Source: Chrysomallon squamiferum (taxonomy: Eukaryota; Mollusca; Gastropoda; Neomphalida; Peltospiridae). Taken from it: DNA of 64,000 nt. A program made the position numbers and the translations under genes. Below are positions 13,654 to 27,140 of this stretch, piece after piece. The notes below the pieces were generated by a model. That model worked only from the letters and a program-made list of their open reading frames with translations. It was not told the DNA's origin and ran no database searches. The stretch is from NCBI GenBank assembly GCA_012295275.1, contig CM022667.1, positions 13,676,056 to 13,740,055 on the forward strand, given 5' to 3'. Every line of letters begins with the position of its first letter. The first letter of the stretch is position 1.

Positions 13654-13979
13654 TGAATTAGTAAAGATAGATTAGTTTGGTTACATTATCACCATCTCGG
13701 AATATTTTGTTTATTTTTACCTACCATAACCACCACTCTACTATTAACAGTAAAAGAAATTTAAAATAAAGTAACGAAAAATTAATTTCTGTTTGGTTTG
13801 ATTTGATTTTATAACGTCAGATTTCTCTTATTGCAATATCAAAGAATTATATACGTTGTAAATTTTATCTCTATTATCAGATATAGTTATCAATATATAA
13901 AAACAGATATTACCTACCTCTCGTTACTATGGCAACAGATTACAAAAGTTACCAGCAAAATAAATGGCGAATAATCCAT
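12327..13979 (-). CDS. PAN/Apple-C-type lectin, secreted, four exons (one 1-nt frameshift)
   Basis: Exons on the minus strand are 13918-13979, 13325-13571, 12770-12955 and 12327-12547, all with ag acceptors and gt donors and with matching phases (2, 1, 1). Exon 1 gives a signal peptide starting MDYSPFILLVTFVICC. Exon 2 is a PAN/Apple domain with the CGTRCADNTSC and YGTCRLHYL cysteine motifs. Exon 3 ([19 protein letters not shown], then EARDACSQIGSRL) and exon 4 (YIGLTD, VYVWEDGN, NEDC, KWHDVLC, YICEKPM) form a long-form CTLD with all six cysteines. The EPN site reads EPH and the WND site reads WHD, so classical calcium-dependent sugar binding is uncertain. The predicted product, if the frame is continuous, is about 238 residues. 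Exon 2 is 247 nt instead of 248: one A is missing in the AAAA run near its start, breaking the frame. The remaining exons are open, so this is either a very young pseudogene or an assembly error. Confidence 0.8.
13575..13652. repeat. (TAA)n tract abutting the PAN-exon splice acceptor
   Basis: On the gene (minus) strand this is a TTA/ATC run that ends directly in the acceptor of exon 2 at 13572. The same arrangement occurs at 18616-18692, 49339-49442 and 55311-55393. Confidence 0.9.
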
Positions 13980-14540
13980 CTCTCGCAAGTATGAAAGAAT
14001 TTCAACCAAACTGTCCGGTGTAATAATTTGTACTACGCAGTGAGTATCTGTATTTGGTTCGGACTGAATATTGATTATTGATTCTCTTTCCAGGAGAAGC
14101 AAATTCGAATAGAGAAGTCCACGATTTGAGACAATGTGTCTGGTGTTGTATTAATGAGAATATTATCAAATATCTGATGACAAACAACATTAATTTTTGT
14201 AGTCTGGCATACTATGGAAGTTTTCTTTTTTGTATGGCGTGCAGATAAATAGACTGACAAAAAATCAATGAGATCTTTTATAATATAAATAAGTATAGCT
14301 CTACTGAATAGTTTAAATACTGACTACATGTATATTAACAGAGACGATTAAATAAATTGTGAAAACATAAGTATATAGAGAAAATTAATTTTTAATTAGG
14401 ATTAAGGTGTAATCTTTGTTGGTTTTCAAGTATCGACATTTCAGTAGTGTTTTGTTAATATTTTGCTTTGTGATTTAATAAATAGATTTGAAAGAACTCA
14501 TTCATATTTTCTAACATAACATAATCCCTCACGACACTGA

Positions 14541-14638
14541 CACGTGGAAAACACGAGACATAATATGCCGAAAACACGTGTGTGTTTCACGTGAAATACG
14601 CATGAAATCCACGATGTTTTGCACAAATGTCACACGTG
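14541..14638. promoter_or_regulatory. Cluster of four CACGTG palindromes upstream of the 12.3-14.0 kb lectin
   Basis: CACGTG occurs at 14541, 14575, 14588 and 14633, about 560-660 bp upstream of the lectin start codon on the minus strand. CACGTG is the E-box core bound by bHLH-type factors. The paralogous flank at about 19500-19620 keeps one copy and has near-miss versions (caagtg, cacacgttt). The regulatory role is inferred only from density in very AT-rich DNA. Confidence 0.3.
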
Positions 14639-14837
14639 TTTTTTTGCACGTTTTATCCATTTGTTTATAGTTCATAAAAAAAATTAATTGAAAATCCAAG
14701 AGATTTCCACATATTTTCCGTGTGATATCAGTCTTTATTGGCAATAAGCATGTCAAATCCATGAGGGTTCCATGTTTAACTCGTATTTCTTCACGAGGTA
14801 CTTTGGCTCCTGCTAATACCTGCCAGTGCAGGGGCAA

Positions 14838-14847
<10 letters not shown>

Positions 14848-14871
<24 letters not shown>
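14848..14871. repeat. Poly-T run
   Basis: About 23 consecutive T (A on the minus strand), absent from the paralogous flank near 19780. It could be a slippage expansion or a retroposed tail. Confidence 0.6.
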
Positions 14872-14872
<1 letters not shown>

Positions 14873-15555
14873 TTGATGTGTTTTCATCCATTGAAGCAGG
14901 ATCTGTGAAGTATTGTACTTTAAGCAAATTAATGCTATAATTAATTAATTGGAACTAATAAAAAGTTTCATTTTGGTATGTAACTCGTGTTTATTGGTTA
15001 AAAACTATATGAGATATTCAGTGTTTATGTTGCCTATATTTTGTTTATTATGTTATTTGGAATCTTTATTTATTACGATTATTATTATTTTAATGAAAAT
15101 TCCCTAATCAAACCACTTTTTTCATTGTTTTAAAAGTATGCAGCAATACACTGGTTTCGAACTATATACAAAATTTGTTGTTTTGTACTGTTGGATTTTG
15201 TTTTCTTATTGTTGCTTTATATATATCTGAGGATAGAGATAATATATATATAGATATATATGCTTATATAGATATATAGATATAGATAGATATATATAAA
15301 CATCTTATATTCTTACGTTAAGTAATTAATGAATAAAACTAACTATATTAATTGGAAATGCCTTAAATCTCAATAAAATCTTAAAAAGTGAACATGAAAT
15401 TAAAAAAATGATAATTTAATCTGTGATCCGTTTGACTTGATTTTATGACGACAGGTTTCTCTTATTGCAATATCAAACAATTATCTTCATTGTAAATTTT
15501 ATCTCTATCCACAGAAAAAGATAGAAATGTTCTTTAAACAACAAAACATACTTAC

Positions 15556-15617
15556 CTTTCGTCACCATGGCAACATATTACAAATGCTACCAACGAAATA
15601 AACGGTGAGTACTTCAT
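15556..15617 (-). pseudogene. Orphan lectin signal-peptide exon
   Basis: A 62-nt exon with the same length, phase and donor (gtaagt) as the other type A/B first exons. It encodes a signal peptide beginning MKYSPFISLVAFVICC and ending HGDER before the split codon. The intron after it resembles type A intron 1 down to about 15400. No PAN or CTLD exon of its own follows before the next gene's first exon at 13979. It could be the leader of a lost copy, or an alternative upstream first exon for the 12.3-14.0 kb gene. Confidence 0.65.
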
Positions 15618-15959
15618 CTCTGGCAGATGACTCATACTAGGTGTGTGTAATATGTATCTGTATTCAGTTCGGGTTAAATATTGATAATTTTTCCAAATAT
15701 TGATAAAATGTACCGCTTCAATTAAATCTTCAGAACTAGATCTCACAAAATAATAGTATTTTCTAAAGGATTAATTATCATATCAAATCTTTTATTCACT
15801 TTGTATTATAAAATATTGGAGGTGTTTTTCTTTTTATAAATCATTAGACAACATTTTTGTGCCTTTAAATGACTGGATTAAATTGTTAAACAACAATAAT
15901 AATATTCATATGATATTCTTTTAAAATAAATATTAATGTGTAAAACTAATACCTAATAC

Positions 15960-16185
15960 ACATTTGTGTACAGCGACTAAATAAATACTAGTGCATACTG
16001 CTATATTCAATATACGTTTCTGTGTGTAGTGATTAAATAAATATTAGTGTATACTGTTATATTCATTAGACGTTTGTGTGTAGTTATTAAATAAATACTA
16101 GTGTGTACTGTTATATTCATTACACGTTTGTGTGTAGTGTTTAAATAAATATTAGTGTATACTGTTATATTTCACGGTTGTGTGC
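15960..16185. repeat. 54-bp tandem repeat, four copies
   Basis: Copies of a unit containing attaaataaatactagtgt and actgttatattcatt start at about 15972, 16027, 16081 and 16135, a spacing of 54-55 bp. The last is incomplete and ends at the junction with a type B intron remnant at about 16190. Confidence 0.85.
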
Positions 16186-16189
16186 TGTC

Positions 16190-16470
16190 ATCTTTACTCT
16201 GTTGATATCAACGATCGTGACTAATATTATGGTAATTATGACATTGACTAAAATATTTTTGATAGATTGTATTGTTGTGTAGAAAATTTAAAATAATTAA
16301 ATAAACAATAATTTTTCTTATGTAGTATATAGTACTACTATACATATTATTTTAATAAACAACAGAGCAAGTCATTATTATTCAAGGTTCACCAATGGAA
16401 TTTAATTTTTAATCATTCAGAGACGGGTGTAAATGTATACAAAATCAGTAAATCAATGTAAACCGATATC
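16190..16470 (-). pseudogene. Short type B lectin intron-1 remnant
   Basis: Matches 6330-6650 and 10840-11150: gttgatatcaacgatcgtga, acaacagagcaagtcattat and cattcagagacgggtgtaaa in order. It has no exon, and is the third occurrence of this block at the 3' side of a tandem type A unit. Confidence 0.5.
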
Positions 16471-17645
16471 TGTTTCTTTGTTCGTTTGTTTTTGATGAGT
16501 TCTAGTTTGAGTTATTGTTCTTCTGTTTTACTATTCTCTTTCATTTTTCACCTGTTTCTTGTTTCTGCTGTATTTATTATAATATAATTTACTTGTTCTT
16601 ATTATTGCTGTTGTCGTTGTAGTTGTGATTTGTTACTTTAATCAATTTGATAAAATACAAATTCTCTGCTAGAGATAAAAATATGCAAGTGTTCATGTTG
16701 TCTTCGTTATTATTAATCATCTAGCAAGGGGATATATTATTTTCGTATATACTTTTATTCGAGTATAGGAAAATATAATGTTCCCATGTAAATATGGATT
16801 ATTATTTGTGGCTCTATAAGCATTTGTAGTACTAGTTGCTATTATTGTCGTCGTTGCTGTTGTAATTGTAATAGAAGTAACAATTCATTAAAAGACATGC
16901 TTCACTTTCTTATCAGGGAAATCTATGCGATAACTTTTTATTTTATTGCCCTTGTTTTGTGTTGGGCTGTTGTTTTGTTGCCTCTTTCTTTCATTTTGTT
17001 CTTTTTTTTTTCCATGGATATTTGTCTCTTCTTTTGTTTCATTATGTCTCGATTTAATGCCTTTTGCTAAGGTCATCATAGTTACTTTTTATTGTTCCAT
17101 ATGTAAATATATAAACTATCGTTTGTTAATTGTAATTTTGTTTATATCTATTTGTCATGTACATTAGAGCTTAATTAGATTTATTTTAATTCTGAGTAAC
17201 CTTCCTTGGCTAAATGTTTGATTTAATTATAAAACGATGGAAACAAGTGCTGATTATTTCCTACTTACGATCGGGTTACGTTTAAACTGACAATGTTACA
17301 AATAATTTACTTACGTTTCTTGCGTGGATTATTTTGAATTGTTTTTAGTAGAGCAGAAATACTGAACATATTGTTAATTAATTGTTGCTTTAATTTCTAC
17401 TTTTAGAACAGGCGGAAAAAGTAACATCACACAGTCCTCGTTGAAAATATTTTGAGGTTCGCCGGATCCCCAGTTAAAAAACATTGGCTTAACTCCGTTC
17501 TCCCAAAGAAACACGTCTTCTGTAACTACATCAGTCAGTCCGATGTATAAGTATTCTTCTGTCTCTGAAGAATAATACAAGAAGATAAATAATAAAAATA
17601 CCAATCACTACAAAAACAACAACAACAGCAATAATAATAATAATG

Positions 17646-17676
<31 letters not shown>

Positions 17677-18138
17677 CAACAACAACAACAACAACAACAA
17701 TAATAACAATTTAAAGATGTGTCATTTACGTACAACCGGTGAAAACTACCGTATATGTTAGAGAAGTTTTTGTTCTAGTTGTTGTAAATCAATATTTATG
17801 TTCATACCAATGTTTGCTTGGATGTAGTCACCAACAGCTGTGTTTTTCTCTTCTGTGTCCAGTACAATCAGTCTTGAACCTATCTGACTGCAGGCGACAC
17901 GTGCTTCAGCAAATGTTTTCTTATCGCTGAACACACTTTGAAACAGAGATTCAGTTGGTCCAGATAAACAAACCCATCTTCCACTGGAGAGGAACCTGTC
18001 AGGAAATGATAATAATTGCTAAAAAGTTTTTAAAATTATATTTCTTTTTCAGAATTAAGAATCATACTTATAGTAAAGTCATATCAGGACAGATCTTTGT
18101 TACAAGGATAGTTTTAGAAATTTCCTTCCAATCCTACC

Positions 18139-18282
<144 letters not shown>

Positions 18283-18615
18283 TTATTGTGTATGTCTGTG
18301 TTTAATTAATTTAAAGTACTTGTTTTAATATTTGTGTGTGTGTGTGTGTGCCTGTAATTTTCTACCTGCACTCAGGTAAAAGTGCGTCCAGCAAGGAGAA
18401 GTTGAAAAGCTGCCTGAATTCATCAACCTCAAATAATGCAGACAACAAATTCCATACACGTTGTACGAAAACCAAACACAGGTAGAATTATTTGCGCATC
18501 GTATCCCACAAAGGCCTTGCGATGAAATTTTGTCAGCAGAAGATATGAGAGCCTGGTTTATCTGAACATCATCAAAATCAGGTCTTTTTATCCATATCAT
18601 TGTCGTGTTGCACCT

Positions 18616-18618
18616 GTG

Positions 18619-18692
<74 letters not shown>
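18616..18692. repeat. (TAA)n tract abutting the PAN-exon acceptor
   Basis: Same position relative to exon 2 as in the other type A copies. The acceptor is read directly out of the microsatellite. Confidence 0.9.
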
Positions 18693-18693
<1 letters not shown>

Positions 18694-19029
18694 TTTGTGA
18701 ATTAGTAAAGATAGATTAGTTTCGTTACATTATAACCATCTCAGAATAATTTGTTTATTTTTACCTGCCAAAACCACCACTCTACTATAAATAAAAGAAA
18801 TTTAACATAAAATAACATTTCTATTTCGTTTGATTTTATTTCATAACAACTGATTTCTCTTATTGGAATATAAAATAATTATATTCGTTGTAAATTTTAT
18901 CTCTATCCTCAGATATAGTTATCAATGCATAAAAACAGATATTACCTACCTCTCGTTACTATGGCAACATATTACCAACGTTACCAGCAAAATAAATGGT
19001 GAATAATCCATCTCTCGCGAATATGAAAG

Positions 19030-20420
19030 AATTTCAACCAAACTGTCCGGTGTAATAATTTGTACTACGCAGTGAGTATCTGTATTTGGTTCGCACTGAA
19101 TATTGATTATTGATTATCTTTCCAGGAGAAGAAAATTCGAATAGAGAAGTCCACGATTTGAGACAATGTGTCTGGTGTTATTAATGAGAATATTACCAAA
19201 TCCCTGATGACAAACAACATTAATTTTTGAACTCTTGCATTATATGCAATTTTACTTTTTTGTATTACTGACAAAATAATCAATGAAAAATTTCATAATG
19301 CAAACAAAGGTCGCTGTATTTTATATAAATGGGTCTTTATATTAACAGAGACGATTAAATAAACTGTAAAAACATAATTAGGAACAAGTTGTAATCTTTC
19401 TTGGTTTACAAGTGTCGACATTTCAGTAGAGCTGTGTGATATAATAAAAATGCTGGTTGGTTTTGAAAGGATTGATTCATATTTTCTAACATAACAAAAT
19501 CCCTTACGACACTGACTAGTAGAAAAAGCGTCAGCTAATATGCCGAGAACACGTGTTTGTTTCAAGTGAAATCCGCATAAATTCACAATAATTTGCAAAA
19601 ATATCACACGTTTTTTTATGTTATCCAAGTGTTTATTGTTCGAAAAAAGTCCACGAGATTTAAGATATCAATAGGTTTATCCTTCATAAGCATTTTAAAT
19701 CCATGAAGGTTCCATATAGAACTCATATTTCTTTACATGGTACTTTGGCTCCAGATAATACCTGGCAAACCAAATGATTTTTGTGTGAGATGGTTGATGT
19801 GTTTTCATCCATTGAAACAGGATCTTAATGTTCTAAACCTGTTTATATACACGTTTAATATCTGTAGAATCTTTGAGGTATAATAAAGAAGGTAGGTACG
19901 TTTGAGCTAATTAATCCTAAAAATAAATTAATGAGTCAAATTTATGAATGTTCGCAACATGTTAATAAATAATGCATTTAATATAATACTTATATATTCG
20001 TTTAAAACTATATGAGTAACTCAGTGTTTATGTTGCCAAACGACTGAAACGAATGACAGTTTCTCCGTAGATTAAGAAGTAAAAATTACAATGAAATTTA
20101 TTCAGACACAAATTTGTCAATTATTTCATATCAGTGATATCAAGATATCTTGATCTTATTTTAATCTGTTTTTGCTAGTTTAATAATATAGAATAATAGA
20201 TAGTAAAACACTGGTTTCGAACTAGATACAAAATCACATTGATTTCTGAGAATATACAGCTTTATGCCGTATAGTCACACGTTCCAATAGTCATGTATCA
20301 AACAAGTCATACAGACAGAAAGGCAGTGAAATGGAATACTTGACTATGCACAGTTTTGCTTAATAGATGATCCAGAAGAAAGCACTTTGTTGTAATGTCT
20401 TTGCAAGTTGATATCAACAG
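19030..20420. other. 5' flank of the 17.4-19.0 kb pseudogene; no gene
   Basis: The part to about 19830 is a diverged copy of 14000-14900, with shared catattttctaacataac, atatgccga and gttttcatccattgaa strings. No exon is present. Reversed relatives of this 5' flank occur at about 33.85-34.2 kb and 48.6-49.1 kb, in front of other first exons. Confidence 0.55.
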
Positions 20421-20429
20421 AATAAAGCT

Positions 20430-21110
<681 letters not shown>

Positions 21111-21239
21111 AAAACGTTTTTACAAGTTTATGAGTTTCAATTTTAAAAGTGAATGGAATTTGTGTGATACAAAATGAGCTGTGCATTTTCTTTTCTTATC
21201 CCTTCTTCTTTTTTTATATTTTTTTAATTTTAATATAGT

Positions 21240-23450
21240 TCATATTCATGAAACAGCCGAACGAAATTATCGGATTGAACTATTAGGAATGAATTATATT
21301 TGAATTACATTTAGGATTTTAACACTTAAAAATTTTTCATTTAAAAATAGATAACTACAATCCAAAATTAATTGACACTGTAGATTTTAGAGTGTATGTT
21401 TAGACCTAAAATAATAATCATAGTTATAGAAACGCTGAATAACATACTTCAGTGATAAATTATCTATTTATCTCACTGATAAGCTGTATTACCTATATAA
21501 AATATGATTATATTTCATGGCTCTGGATTACAGATCATTCTTCAGTGGTACAACATATAGAATCAGATATTTGGTTTTTCATTTTTCTTTAATGAATTAT
21601 TAGTATTAACAAATAATTAACGTTTTCGTTCTTAATTAACTTACTTTTATATTATAGTTTTGTATAAAAAAGAACAAATGAATAGATATTTAGATCAGCC
21701 CCATATCAAAAACAAATTGGTTTCACGTAAGATAAGAGTCCGGGCTTCTTAAAGTGAGTTCTGCACAAGCTGTCACTGATTATGCGCCCCGTTTCAGATA
21801 AATAAACCATTCATATTCAGAGTTTACAGATTTAAAATTCCAAATTCCATTTCCACTGTATTTTGTCACTTTTTTCTCAGAATACAACCATCAAATTTGA
21901 TAAAATAAAAAAAAAAAAAAAAAAAACATAAAAACTAGGTTGTTAAAAGTTTATTTTCTTTCTGTTTCCATTTACCTTTTCAGACTTATCCTTTATCAAC
22001 AAAAAAAAAATAAAATAAAATAAAATAAAAAATAAAAACACTAAACAACAACAAAAAATAAAATAGAACAGCTGTTAAAATGTGTAAAGAAATTAACAAT
22101 ATTGTAGATTACAAATTATGTATACTAATTGACCCAACGGGACTGTGAGAGATGTATGCACATACAGCAAATGCATTCCATCCAACTGTTTTTATGTCAA
22201 TGTACTAGACACATCCAGCAGCGTCGTAATATATTCTCTTTCATAGGATCTTTCTGTGACGATCTATTATTTATTTTTTTCGATTTGATACCTAATCTGT
22301 AAAGTATTTCGATGTGTGAAATACTGATACAACAATATTCATTAACCCTACTAAATTATTAAAAATAATTCATTTCAGTTAATAACGAACATCAGCATTC
22401 TGATATCATAATATACTCTTTAAAAATCGACATGTTTAGGAATTATACTTAACTAAAAAAGTTTGTATCAAATGTTTGTAGCTTCGAAATAATTTAAAAT
22501 AAAGTGATCAATCTTTGTAATACGTTAGCTGAATATCCCCAGTCGCTTTGGGTAAGTGAAAGAGGACAGTTTGTTATATCGCACGCCGCTATGTATACTG
22601 CACGTGCACAAGGATGTATTGAAATCGTATTTTGATGCGCTGACACACCATGATCCAGAAACAAAAGGAAGATTTTATCCTGTTTATAATGGGTCGCCGT
22701 CCAGGCTTAACGGAAAATCAACGTCTTGAAGTAAGGGGACGGTTTCACGCCGGTCATCGCGTTCACGACGTCGCTCAGTACCTTCCTGTTGATGACAGTA
22801 CCATATGACGACTCCAACAACGCGTACACCAAAGTGGGCACGTTCGAGATCGACCCCGTTCTGGTAGACCACGATTTTCTACTCCAAGAGAACATAGATA
22901 CTTAGTGACGTCATCTCGACGTCACAGGTTCGAAAGTGTTCCACTTTAGCACGTACGTTACAGCGAACAACAGGCACTAGAATTCATGCTCAAACTTTCC
23001 ATGCTTCTGGTTTACAAGCACGTCGCCCTGTCGTAGCTGTTCCCCTGACAGCGCGTCACGTTCAGGAACGTCTGAGATAGAGACAGACAATGGGATCAGT
23101 CATTCCATTCAGCATCCTGGCAGTCTGTTTCAACATGACAACGCTAGACCACCACTAACCTTCTTGAGCGGAACGACATTGAACTGGCCAACAAAGTCAC
23201 CATTTTATAAGATGTACCCCTCCGTTTCATCAGCTCACATTAAAGCAAAGACGCTGACACCATGACGACATGTTACTACTGCTGGCCACATTCAGAAATG
23301 CTGTATCAATGAAATAACGGGTACAAATAAAATCAATATCCAATCAGGTTGTCTGTATTTCATATCTTGTACATAATTGCTAAACTTTTTTCGCACAGTA
23401 TATATAGATATGACCTCAGATCCAATATGCTAAGCGTTTTGAATAAAATA
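21240..23450. repeat. Right arm of the 2.3-kb inverted duplication
   Basis: Reverse complement of 8050-10530 (see that entry). This copy starts at catattcatgaaacagccga and ends near 23450, at another (TAA)n tract. It includes a plus-strand dead Tc1/mariner transposase. Confidence 0.85.
22689..23260 (+). mobile_element. Degenerate Tc1/mariner-like transposase
   Basis: Begins MGRRPGLTENQRLEVRGR, then HDVAQYLPVDDSTI followed by a TGA, then RPRSGRPRFSTPREHRY, a frameshift, TGTRIHAQTF and VAVPLTARHVQERLR, and then a fragment equivalent to FQHDNARP. The stop after STI is at the same codon as in the minus-strand copy (TGA here, TAA there). This copy has lost a further stretch before the DNARP region and the C-terminal part present in the other copy. 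The catalytic core is missing, so it is inactive. Confidence 0.85.
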
Positions 23451-23459
23451 CTTAAAGTT

Positions 23460-23460
23460 G

Positions 23461-23524
<64 letters not shown>

Positions 23525-23536
23525 TAATAATAATCA
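23460..23536. repeat. (TAA)n microsatellite
   Basis: Near-pure TAA run, immediately past the end of the inverted-duplication arm. It is the counterpart of the TAA/TTA tract at 7918-8022. Confidence 0.95.
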
Positions 23537-23942
23537 TAAATTTAATATATAAATAACTAAATAACAAATCGTTTGTTATTTTTACAAAGAAAGGTGAATT
23601 TTCTTTGTAGAAGTGATCCGATAAAAACCACTTAAATCGAACAGAAGCCTTGTTATAGCAGAGTAACATATGCATGTGCTTTGCATTTAGATATTTTATT
23701 TTGTTTTGTTTTAATTATTTTGTTTTCACTTCTTTAACTTTGTTATTATTGTTATTATTTTTAGTGTTGTCGTTGTTGCTGCATTTCAATGTTCATTTAT
23801 TTTACACAATTTCCATACAGTTATAAATTTGAAACTCATAATAAAAAAAAATAAAAAAAAAAAATTCAGTTTTAAATTACTACCATTCACCTAAATGAAA
23901 ATATACCACACTCACTGATTTATTTCATTACATAATTACCTC

Positions 23943-24301
23943 GACATCGTCATAATTTAGATTTCTAAACCAAATAGGTGAACAGATCGACCTACAATAA
24001 TAAAATGTCTGTGTGTGGGTGTGTGTTCCAAACAATTTCCTACTTACCTCTTAATATAAATATGTATGTAGTTTTAGGATCAAAATAGAGGTTCATATCC
24101 TAATTTTAACAACACTTTTACTCCTAGATTTGTCTGAAGAAAAATACAACATTGAAACAAAAGAACAAAAACACGATCAATATACTGAGAAAAAACCTAA
24201 TAACAAGAGCTTCACATGCAAAGAAATATTACAAATATAATAACTAGATTTTGAAGATAATCATTGATGATGAAGATGATGAAAATAATAATGCATGCAG
24301 C

Positions 24302-24396
<95 letters not shown>

Positions 24397-24800
24397 AATT
24401 CATGAATACCTTTCTGCAGTTTTACAATAGAATAGGACATCAAAAACCCAGATTCATTTGATCAGCAAAGCTTCTCATTTTCAGCTGTTAACTTAATTAT
24501 TTACAACTGCCAGTTCACTTTAATAAAACAAATTAAATTCTATGAAACTTAGGCTTCTAATTAGTATCAAACATTAGAAATATTCAAAATACAAAAACTT
24601 TAGACAGAAATTTAACTTTAAAAACAAAACATATCGTATTAAGCCGAAGGACATGAGCACGTTCTCTATAACTTCTGTAATCTCCCAAAGAAATTAATTT
24701 TTGATGACTACATTTATTAACATTCAACACTATCTGATAATCAACAAATATAAAAACAAAACAAAAAGTGGACGTCAGCTTTATTCTGTTGATATCAGCT
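23943..24800 (-). pseudogene. Type B remnant: 5' end of PAN exon plus intron 1
   Basis: On the minus strand the acceptor region (24000 down to 23985) is followed by about 40 nt readable as IWFRNLNYDDVE-like sequence, the start of a type B PAN exon (compare SVWIRNVNFNDVDV at 35.9 kb). The rest of the exon is lost below about 23943. Upstream of it lie the ccctattttgatc block, a CT tract (24304-24392) and the cagctgttaacttaattat block, in the usual intron order. Confidence 0.6.
24304..24392. repeat. (CT)n microsatellite
   Basis: Uninterrupted CT run. Its flank (gatgatgaaaataataatgcatgcagcaa) is nearly identical to the flank of the run at 5871. Confidence 0.95.
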
Positions 24801-24968
24801 TGCAAAGACATTACAACAAAGTGATTTCTTCTGGATCATCTATTAAGCAAAAGTGTGCATTGTCAAGTATTCCATTTCACTGCCTTTCAGTTTGTATGAC
24901 TTGTTTGATACATGACTAATGGCACATGTGGACTATAAGGCATAAAGCCGAATATTGTCAGAAATCAA

Positions 24969-24979
24969 TTATTATTATG

Positions 24980-25044
<65 letters not shown>
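24969..25044. repeat. (TTA)n microsatellite
   Basis: TTA run with one TGA interruption near its start. Confidence 0.95.
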
Positions 25045-25439
25045 CTGGTATATTACTATTTAGAATTTATTATTATACATACATATAAACATACGTATAT
25101 ATACATCATTTAATTAAAGAGAAAAACAACAAACCAACCTAAAAACTCTCTGTATTTATGAATTCGAGCCAAAATAAAAATACAAAAGGTTCTAAAAAAT
25201 ACATCGACTTGTAAACCAGTATAGGTACCTTTAAAATTCAGGCCAATCGACATAACATTAGAGAGATTGTTTTTCTTTTCTTTTTTTAAATTAATGTTGT
25301 GAATGTCAGTTTAGATGTTGATTATTTTATTCGTAAATGAATAGAGAAAGATATTGATTTAAGGAACCATTGTTTGTAATATATAGTACACTGATTTGCG
25401 TAAATCATTTATTTCTCTCTCAATTTTTTTTATGTGATT

Positions 25440-26130
25440 ATTATTATTATTATTTTGTTAATAAAATTCATCTTACGATTGGCAGTATCAAAATGAAAAA
25501 AGATAAAACATCTTTTGGTTCTTCTTCTTCCTAGCTATTACAATATTGATTGTGTCAAGCTGACAAAACATTTAATGAATTTCATTTTCCCAGAGGAACA
25601 ATCCTGGTCGTCTGTGAATATTTAATAATATTTTGTCACTTGAAACGATTATTATCAAGAAAATAATTGTTTCAGCATGTCACACATCAGTTATATTTCT
25701 GGATTTGTTGATTCTTTTTCTTTCGAATTTTCAGTTTTCTGCTTAATCTTTGCTTTATGATTAACGTTCGTAGTAGTAGCGTGAATAATAGAAGTACAAA
25801 CAATTAAGTAAGCATTATAAATATTAGTAACAGTAACGTAATTAGTAGTGGCAGTAACAGAAGCAAAGACGTAAATAGCAGAACCAGTAGTAGTAGCGAT
25901 AACACTAACACAAGTAGTAGGAGTAGTAAGTAGTATAACAATAACGTAATTAGAAGTAGTAGAAGTAGTGGTAGTGGTGTAGTAGTTGTAGTAGCAGCAA
26001 TTGTAGTAGTAGTAGCAGCAGTGATAGTAGTAGTTGTAGTAGAAGTATTAGTGTTTTTTCTCTCCTTTAGAAGTGAATATTTAATTATGTGTGAACGAAA
26101 CAAAGGTTTTGGTTGAATTGTCAGTATCAA
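25440..26130. repeat. Arm of a second inverted duplication (partner near 57.55-58.15 kb)
   Basis: Segments such as gaggaacaatcctggtcgtctgtgaat and ttcagcatgtcacacatcag occur reversed near 58000 and 57930. The stretch 25750-26050 is rich in GTA/TAG triplets, as is the partner. No exon lies in this part. The exons belonging to the duplicated block are at 27.1-27.6 kb and 57.4-57.7 kb. Confidence 0.75.
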
Positions 26131-26631
26131 GTATAACAGAAGCAGTACAGTTGTAATCGGTTCATTTGGTGTTATTTTCTTTGTATTACCTCCCTTGTGC
26201 TCGCTATATGTTTATTCTTGTTATAAATATTTAATTTTCAATTTGAATATAGATAGATACGCTTCGTGTGAGTGGACTGAAAAGTATTTAACTTGTTTAT
26301 AGCTTGAATTCTTTCAACAACATCGGTAGACAGACACACAGAAACACAGACGTGCTGTTATTAGCTGTTTTTCATTTCTTCAATATATTCACTTAGATGT
26401 ATTTTAAACTGATAGTATTTCTCTCTTTTTTTATCCTTTTTTTTTTTTTTTTTTTTTTTTCTGAAGTCACAGTGATCAGAACTGGTAATCATTACTACGT
26501 TGATTATTTTTTATATACTAATTTTAACAAGATATTGTGTTTTATTTGTTCCTTTCGAGTTTTTATTTTTATTATAAAAAGAACATCCCACCTTTTGATC
26601 TAATTTGTTTGATCTTTTACTAGCAACTGCT

Positions 26632-26830
<199 letters not shown>

Positions 26831-27140
26831 TGGACATGGCTTCAAAACCCATATTACAATAACAGGGCTACTGATGATGTCAAGAAATATAACATGTACA
26901 ATGTAGTGAACTGTTAAACAAATAGAACACGTGTAAAATACTGAGGTGTTGAAGAAATGGAATATTAATAATGTTTAATATATTAACTGGACGAACAGAT
27001 ACATTATATTGATAGTTTAAATGGTGTATTATGACAGGACAGAAATACAATTAAGAATAACTAAACACTTTATTGACACGTTTCTGTCAAGTATATATGG
27101 GAGAATGGTGGACAAAACACAAGAGGAACATTTGACTATA

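Noticed and set aside
22684-22895. Two minus-strand frames of about 62 codons.
   Set aside because: Antisense of the plus-strand transposase relic.
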